Shown in pieces: positions 60,749 to 64,000 of a stretch of DNA of 64,000 nt. How positions within the stretch are numbered: the stretch's first letter is position 1; each line of letters opens with the position of its first letter. The notes beneath the pieces were generated by a model. It was not told the origin of the DNA and did not search any database. It saw only the letters and a list, made by a program, of their open reading frames with translations. This DNA comes from Bacteroidaceae bacterium (GTDB lineage: Bacteria > Bacteroidota > Bacteroidia > Bacteroidales > Bacteroidaceae). The stretch is from positions 1-64,000 of the forward strand of contig JAFXZY010000093.1 in NCBI GenBank assembly GCA_017541025.1, in the 5' to 3' direction. The position numbers were made by a program, and so were the translations under genes.

Positions 60749-61846
60749 ATGGAGCATCCCGAGAACAGTGCAGAATTTGAAGGCCTGACAGTAAATAGCG
60801 GAGTTGGACCTGTTTCTATAGTTAATCCTTATCTGAAACGTGGTCGTTTTGCCCGCCACCAACTTACTGCAGGAGATTATGTGGAAGGAATTTTACGTGG
60901 CAACGTTTCCATATTGGGACAGGCTGTGACGTTGGTTGAAAGCACGAATCCTGCTCATCAGGCTATTGCCCAAGAGGTGATAGAAAAATGTTTGCCTTAT
61001 TCTGGAAATAGTGTCAGAGTAGGTATCAGTGGCGTTCCTGGAGCAGGAAAGAGTACCAGTATTGACGAATTTGGAATACACGTATTAAAGGAGTATGGCG
61101 GCAGACTGGCTGTGCTGGCCATTGACCCCAGTAGTGAACGTTCGAAGGGTAGTATCTTGGGAGATAAAACCAGAATGGAGAAACTTTCCGTTCATCCAGA
61201 TTCCTTTATTCGCCCTAGCCCTTCTGCGGGTAGTTTGGGAGGTGTGGCCAGAAAAACACGTGAAACAATCATCCTTTGTGAGGCCGCAGGTTTTGATAAG
61301 ATCTTTGTTGAGACAGTAGGAGTGGGTCAGAGTGAAACTGCGTGCCATTCAATGGTCGATTTCTTCCTCCTTATCCAACTGGCTGGCACAGGTGATGAAT
61401 TGCAGGGAATTAAACGTGGAATTATGGAAATGGCAGACGGTATTGTCATAAATAAATGTGATGGGAACAATGTGGATAAATGTCAGTTGGCTGCCACGCA
61501 TTTCCGAAACGCTCTGCAATTATTCCCCATGCCTGAAAGCGGATGGCAACCAAGAGTTCTTACATATAGCGGGTTCTATGCTTTGGGAATCAAGGAAATC
61601 TGGGATATGATATATGAGTATGTAGATTTTGTTAAGAAAAACGGGTATTTTGAATACCGTCGTGCAGAGCAGTCTAAATATTGGATGTATGAAAGTATAA
61701 ACGAGCATCTGCGTAACAATTTCTATCAGAATCCTACAATAGCAGATATGCTACAAGCGGCAGAAAAGAGTGTGCTGGAAGGCCAGCGTTCATCATTTGT
61801 TGCAGCAAAGCAACTCCTCGATTCTTATTTTGCACTCCTCCATTAG
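60749..61846 (+). CDS. meaB: methylmalonyl-CoA mutase-associated GTPase MeaB
   Basis: 365 residues. The P-loop GISGVPGAGKSTS, the DPSSERSKGSILGDKTRM switch region and ETVGVGQSE are typical of MeaB/ArgK. MeaB protects and reloads B12-dependent methylmalonyl-CoA mutase, used in propionate and succinate metabolism of this phylum. The mutase genes are not in the window. Its last 54 bases overlap the convergent ispH gene. Confidence 0.94.
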   Translation: MEHPENSAEFEGLTVNSGVGPVSIVNPYLKRGRFARHQLTAGDYVEGILRGNVSILGQAVTLVESTNPAHQAIAQEVIEKCLPYSGNSVRVGISGVPGAGKSTSIDEFGIHVLKEYGGRLAVLAIDPSSERSKGSILGDKTRMEKLSVHPDSFIRPSPSAGSLGGVARKTRETIILCEAAGFDKIFVETVGVGQSETACHSMVDFFLLIQLAGTGDELQGIKRGIMEMADGIVINKCDGNNVDKCQLAATHFRNALQLFPMPESGWQPRVLTYSGFYALGIKEIWDMIYEYVDFVKKNGYFEYRRAEQSKYWMYESINEHLRNNFYQNPTIADMLQAAEKSVLEGQRSSFVAAKQLLDSYFALLH

Positions 61847-62665
61847 CCATTTGGGAGTGCTTGTTGCTCCACATATACCAATGGAATTACAGTCTTGCAG
61901 CCAACGAAGGTCAATTTCGTTGGCTGTATCTATCATATATGATTGCGGATTGGCGTCTTTGCATTCCTTGAACAACACTCTTCCGTTACTGCTTTTCTTG
62001 CCACAAACAAACAGAATAACATCATGTTTGTTGGCAAATTCCCTGATGTTAGGCATCCGGTTAGCTACCTGTCGGCAGATGGTGTCATAGAATGTAAACG
62101 TGGCATCCTTGCCTATGTGTTTTTTTATGTATTCAACAATGCGCCTGAATTCATCCAGGGGCTTGGTAGTTTGTGAATATAGGCAAATGTCTTTATGATA
62201 ATCCAGTTTATGAAGGTCTTCTATTGATTCGATGACAATGGCTGTGCCTTCTGTCTGGCCTACCAGACCAAGAACTTCTGCGTGACCGTTTTTCCCAAAG
62301 ATTACAATCTGTTTTTTATGCTCAGTGTCGGCATCATATTCTTTTTTAATGCGTTCCTGCAGATGTAGTACAACAGGACATGTGGCATCAATAATTTCAA
62401 TTTCATTTGTCCTCGCCAGGAAGTATGTCGATGGTGGTTCCCCATGTGCCCTCAGCAAAACTTTTGATTTATGAATGGCTTCCAGTTCTTCATGATTGAT
62501 AGTGGTGAGGCCTAAGCGTTGCAGGCGGTCGCATTCTTTTCCGTTATGGACAATGTCACCCAAACAGAACAAATGTCCGTCCTTGTTAAGTTCTTCCTCA
62601 GCTTTTCCTATGGCACGGGTTACACCAAAACAGAAGCCCGATCCTTGGTCAATCTCTATATTCAT
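61793..62665 (-). CDS. ispH: 4-hydroxy-3-methylbut-2-enyl diphosphate reductase
   Basis: 290 residues from the ATG at 62665, which shares the sequence ATGA with the cmk stop. The three iron-sulfur cysteines are in [17 protein letters not shown] and GICGATSTP, and the substrate histidines in RAHGEP and GKNGHAEV are present. It makes IPP and DMAPP in the last step of the MEP pathway, in the cytoplasm. It is downstream of cmk in one operon, and its end overlaps meaB. Confidence 0.95.
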   Translation of the reverse strand: MNIEIDQGSGFCFGVTRAIGKAEEELNKDGHLFCLGDIVHNGKECDRLQRLGLTTINHEELEAIHKSKVLLRAHGEPPSTYFLARTNEIEIIDATCPVVLHLQERIKKEYDADTEHKKQIVIFGKNGHAEVLGLVGQTEGTAIVIESIEDLHKLDYHKDICLYSQTTKPLDEFRRIVEYIKKHIGKDATFTFYDTICRQVANRMPNIREFANKHDVILFVCGKKSSNGRVLFKECKDANPQSYMIDTANEIDLRWLQDCNSIGICGATSTPKWLMEECKIRIEELLCCNK

Positions 62666-63351
62666 CCAGCTATTACACGTTGGAATTGTTCCAAAAGCCA
62701 TGCCTTTTGTTCAGGAATGGTCATGTGGCTGTTATCTAAAACGATGGCATCATCTGCTTTCCTGAGTGGGCTGACGGCACGAGTACTGTCTATCCTGTCA
62801 CGTTCGCGTATATTGGCAAGGATATCTTCTATATCGCATTTCTCACCCTTGGCAATGAGTTCGTCATATCTTCTTTGGGCACGAATCTCATCGCTGGCAG
62901 TAACAAATATCTTAAGCTCTGCATTGGGGAATACAACGGTGCCAATGTCTCTTCCGTCCATAATGACACCTTTTGCCTCGCCCATTAATCTTTGAAGGTC
63001 AACCATTGCTTCCCTTACAAAGCCTAAAGCTGCAACATAACTTACTTTGCTTGATACTTCCAGGGTGCGGATTTTGTCTTCAACGCATATCCCATTTAGA
63101 TATGTATCAGGCTTTCCGGTTGATGGATTCAGCTGGAAGGTAATGGAGATGTCGTTCATGTGCTTTCTTAACTCATCAGTGTTGATTTTCTCATCCTTGA
63201 TAAGCCCGTTTTGAAGGCAGAAAAGCGTTACAGCCCTGTACATGGCACCAGTGTCTATGTAAACATATCCAATTTCTCGAGCTAAATCTTTTGCCATTGT
63301 GCTTTTACCACATGAGGAATGTCCGTCGATGGCGATGGTAATCTTATTCAT
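62662..63351 (-). CDS. cmk: cytidylate kinase
   Basis: 229 residues. The P-loop is [17 protein letters not shown], with [10 protein letters not shown] and [12 protein letters not shown] following, as in bacterial CMP kinases. It phosphorylates CMP and dCMP. It lies between porQ and ispH, overlapping ispH by four bases, an order common in Bacteroidota. Confidence 0.96.
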   Translation of the reverse strand: MNKITIAIDGHSSCGKSTMAKDLAREIGYVYIDTGAMYRAVTLFCLQNGLIKDEKINTDELRKHMNDISITFQLNPSTGKPDTYLNGICVEDKIRTLEVSSKVSYVAALGFVREAMVDLQRLMGEAKGVIMDGRDIGTVVFPNAELKIFVTASDEIRAQRRYDELIAKGEKCDIEDILANIRERDRIDSTRAVSPLRKADDAIVLDNSHMTIPEQKAWLLEQFQRVIAG

Positions 63352-63365
63352 ATCTAATATGTAAG

Positions 63366-64000
63366 TTATTCTTTAGATGATTTCTGAAAGCTATATGCAA
63401 GGTTGAATGAAAGTGTGGGTGCCCCGATGTGATATTTAGCATAGGCAATTCCTATCTTCAGTTTCTTCAGGTTGGCACCTGCTCCGAATGAGAGACCAGC
63501 AGCATGCGAACTTCCTGCGGCATTCATTTCAAATGCGCGACGGAAGTTAAAGCCGGCACATATATATATAATAGGAATAGGGTAGGCGTCCACACCGATT
63601 TCAAAATGGTTGGTGAAGATTCTTCCTCCGCTTACTTCTCCGTTAGAAGAGAAGTAATCACTCTGGCTCCAATGGGTAAGATCTACCATTGTCAAGGAGA
63701 TGTCTATGGGAGCGTGTCCAAGTCCTTTGGTAAAACCTATTCGCATATCAAAGGGGAGGCGTTCTCCAAAATCGCCGAACCTCTTTACTTGGCCGCCAAT
63801 ATTTCTGGCAACAACAGACAGGGAGAGGCTCTTCTCTTCCCAGTAATAGTTTAAACCCAAATCAACAGCCAGGGCGCAAGAAGAGAATTCTCCGTAATGT
63901 GAGTATATAATCTTTCCTGTGGCTCCTCCTGATAGCCTGTCGGTAAGCATGTAACTGTATTGGCCGCCTATGCAGAAATCCAGGGGCTTCATTTCTCCTA
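63366..64000 (-). CDS. porQ: type IX secretion system protein PorQ (5' end outside the window)
   Basis: The last 210 or so residues of a beta-barrel protein; the frame runs off the right edge. [40 protein letters not shown] and the strand pattern up to the final [13 protein letters not shown] fit PorQ. PorQ is an outer-membrane partner in type IX secretion. The order porQ-cmk-ispH supports this. Its presence gives meaning to the C-terminal tags on secreted proteins in the window. Confidence 0.85.
   Translation of the reverse strand, partial: GEMKPLDFCIGGQYSYMLTDRLSGGATGKIIYSHYGEFSSCALAVDLGLNYYWEEKSLSLSVVARNIGGQVKRFGDFGERLPFDMRIGFTKGLGHAPIDISLTMVDLTHWSQSDYFSSNGEVSGGRIFTNHFEIGVDAYPIPIIYICAGFNFRRAFEMNAAGSSHAAGLSFGAGANLKKLKIGIAYAKYHIGAPTLSFNLAYSFQKSSKE

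Overview
The window looks like a stretch of chromosome from an anaerobic Bacteroidota, most likely a Bacteroidales member close to Prevotellaceae. The signs are: promoters of the Bacteroidetes type (TTTG, 19-21 bases, TAnnTTTG) with no Shine-Dalgarno sequences; a PorQ-like type IX secretion gene; C-terminal YDLSGRKVN...KGIYI tags on surface proteins; the gene order DUF6242, DUF6089, uppS, bamA, three OmpH/Skp, murI; many signal-peptide lipoproteins; and an oxygen-sensitive class I fumarase and rubredoxin. I see no rRNA, CRISPR array, intact insertion sequence or prophage. The exact species cannot be named from this sequence alone.

Layout. 1-900 holds no convincing gene but carries several repeats. 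0.9-12 kb: MORN-repeat surface protein, M16 zinc protease, tRNA-Lys, AI-2E-type transporter, rsmI, a coiled-coil lipoprotein, hflX and fumarase. 12-18.4 kb: a sulfatase island made of a small surface protein, an anaerobic sulfatase maturase (anSME), a serine-type sulfatase, a new 41-residue membrane peptide, a secreted C1 peptidase and a membrane-anchored AraC-family regulator. 18.4-23.1 kb: the operon rsfS-ftsH-cdsA-cotH, transcribed leftward. 23.2-32.5 kb: tRNA-Gln, pyrE, an SRPBCC protein, argH, a Rieske-like lipoprotein, tRNA-Leu, a GxGYxYP glycosidase-like protein, a tyrosine-rich lipoprotein, a U32 peptidase and a membrane acyltransferase. 32.5-37.9 kb is an accessory stretch with decayed gene ends, an ECF sigma factor with its membrane partner, and a two-gene radical SAM/lipoprotein system. 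A truncated inverted second copy of the 32.5-33.8 kb locus lies at its right edge. 38-43.9 kb: TlpA-like thioredoxin lipoprotein, a cysteine-rich lipoprotein, and a leftward operon of VTC domain, DUF4956, DUF2490, a small secreted protein and a Cthe_2159-like beta-helix. 44-64 kb is mostly housekeeping: frr, rsgA, rubredoxin, recX, prmC, ribD, the outer-membrane biogenesis block, murI, gtrA, a GT39-like membrane protein, DUF4837, DUF1573, meaB, ispH, cmk and porQ (cut by the window end).

The strongest candidate for an undescribed system is the sulfatase island. The sulfatase operon and the C1 peptidase gene have upstream regions with the same architecture: direct repeats of GGTGTGAAAAAAC spaced 20-21 bp, ending in an inverted copy, with the promoter-proximal repeat about 20 bp from a shared TATTTTG box. 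The adjacent membrane-bound AraC-family protein is the natural candidate to bind them. Other systems worth attention are the radical SAM/lipoprotein pair, the VTC/DUF4956/Cthe_2159 locus, a 21-cysteine metallothionein-like lipoprotein, and a Rieske-fold lipoprotein whose two histidine ligands are replaced by cysteines.

A second theme is repeats at gene ends. Short degenerate tandem repeats of 7-10 bp sit at more than a dozen gene boundaries, and GC-rich CCCTCCCC/GGGGAGGG palindromes recur. Both kinds have been read through in frame in several proteins (HflX, anSME, the AraC-family regulator, the 139-residue surface protein and the U32 peptidase).
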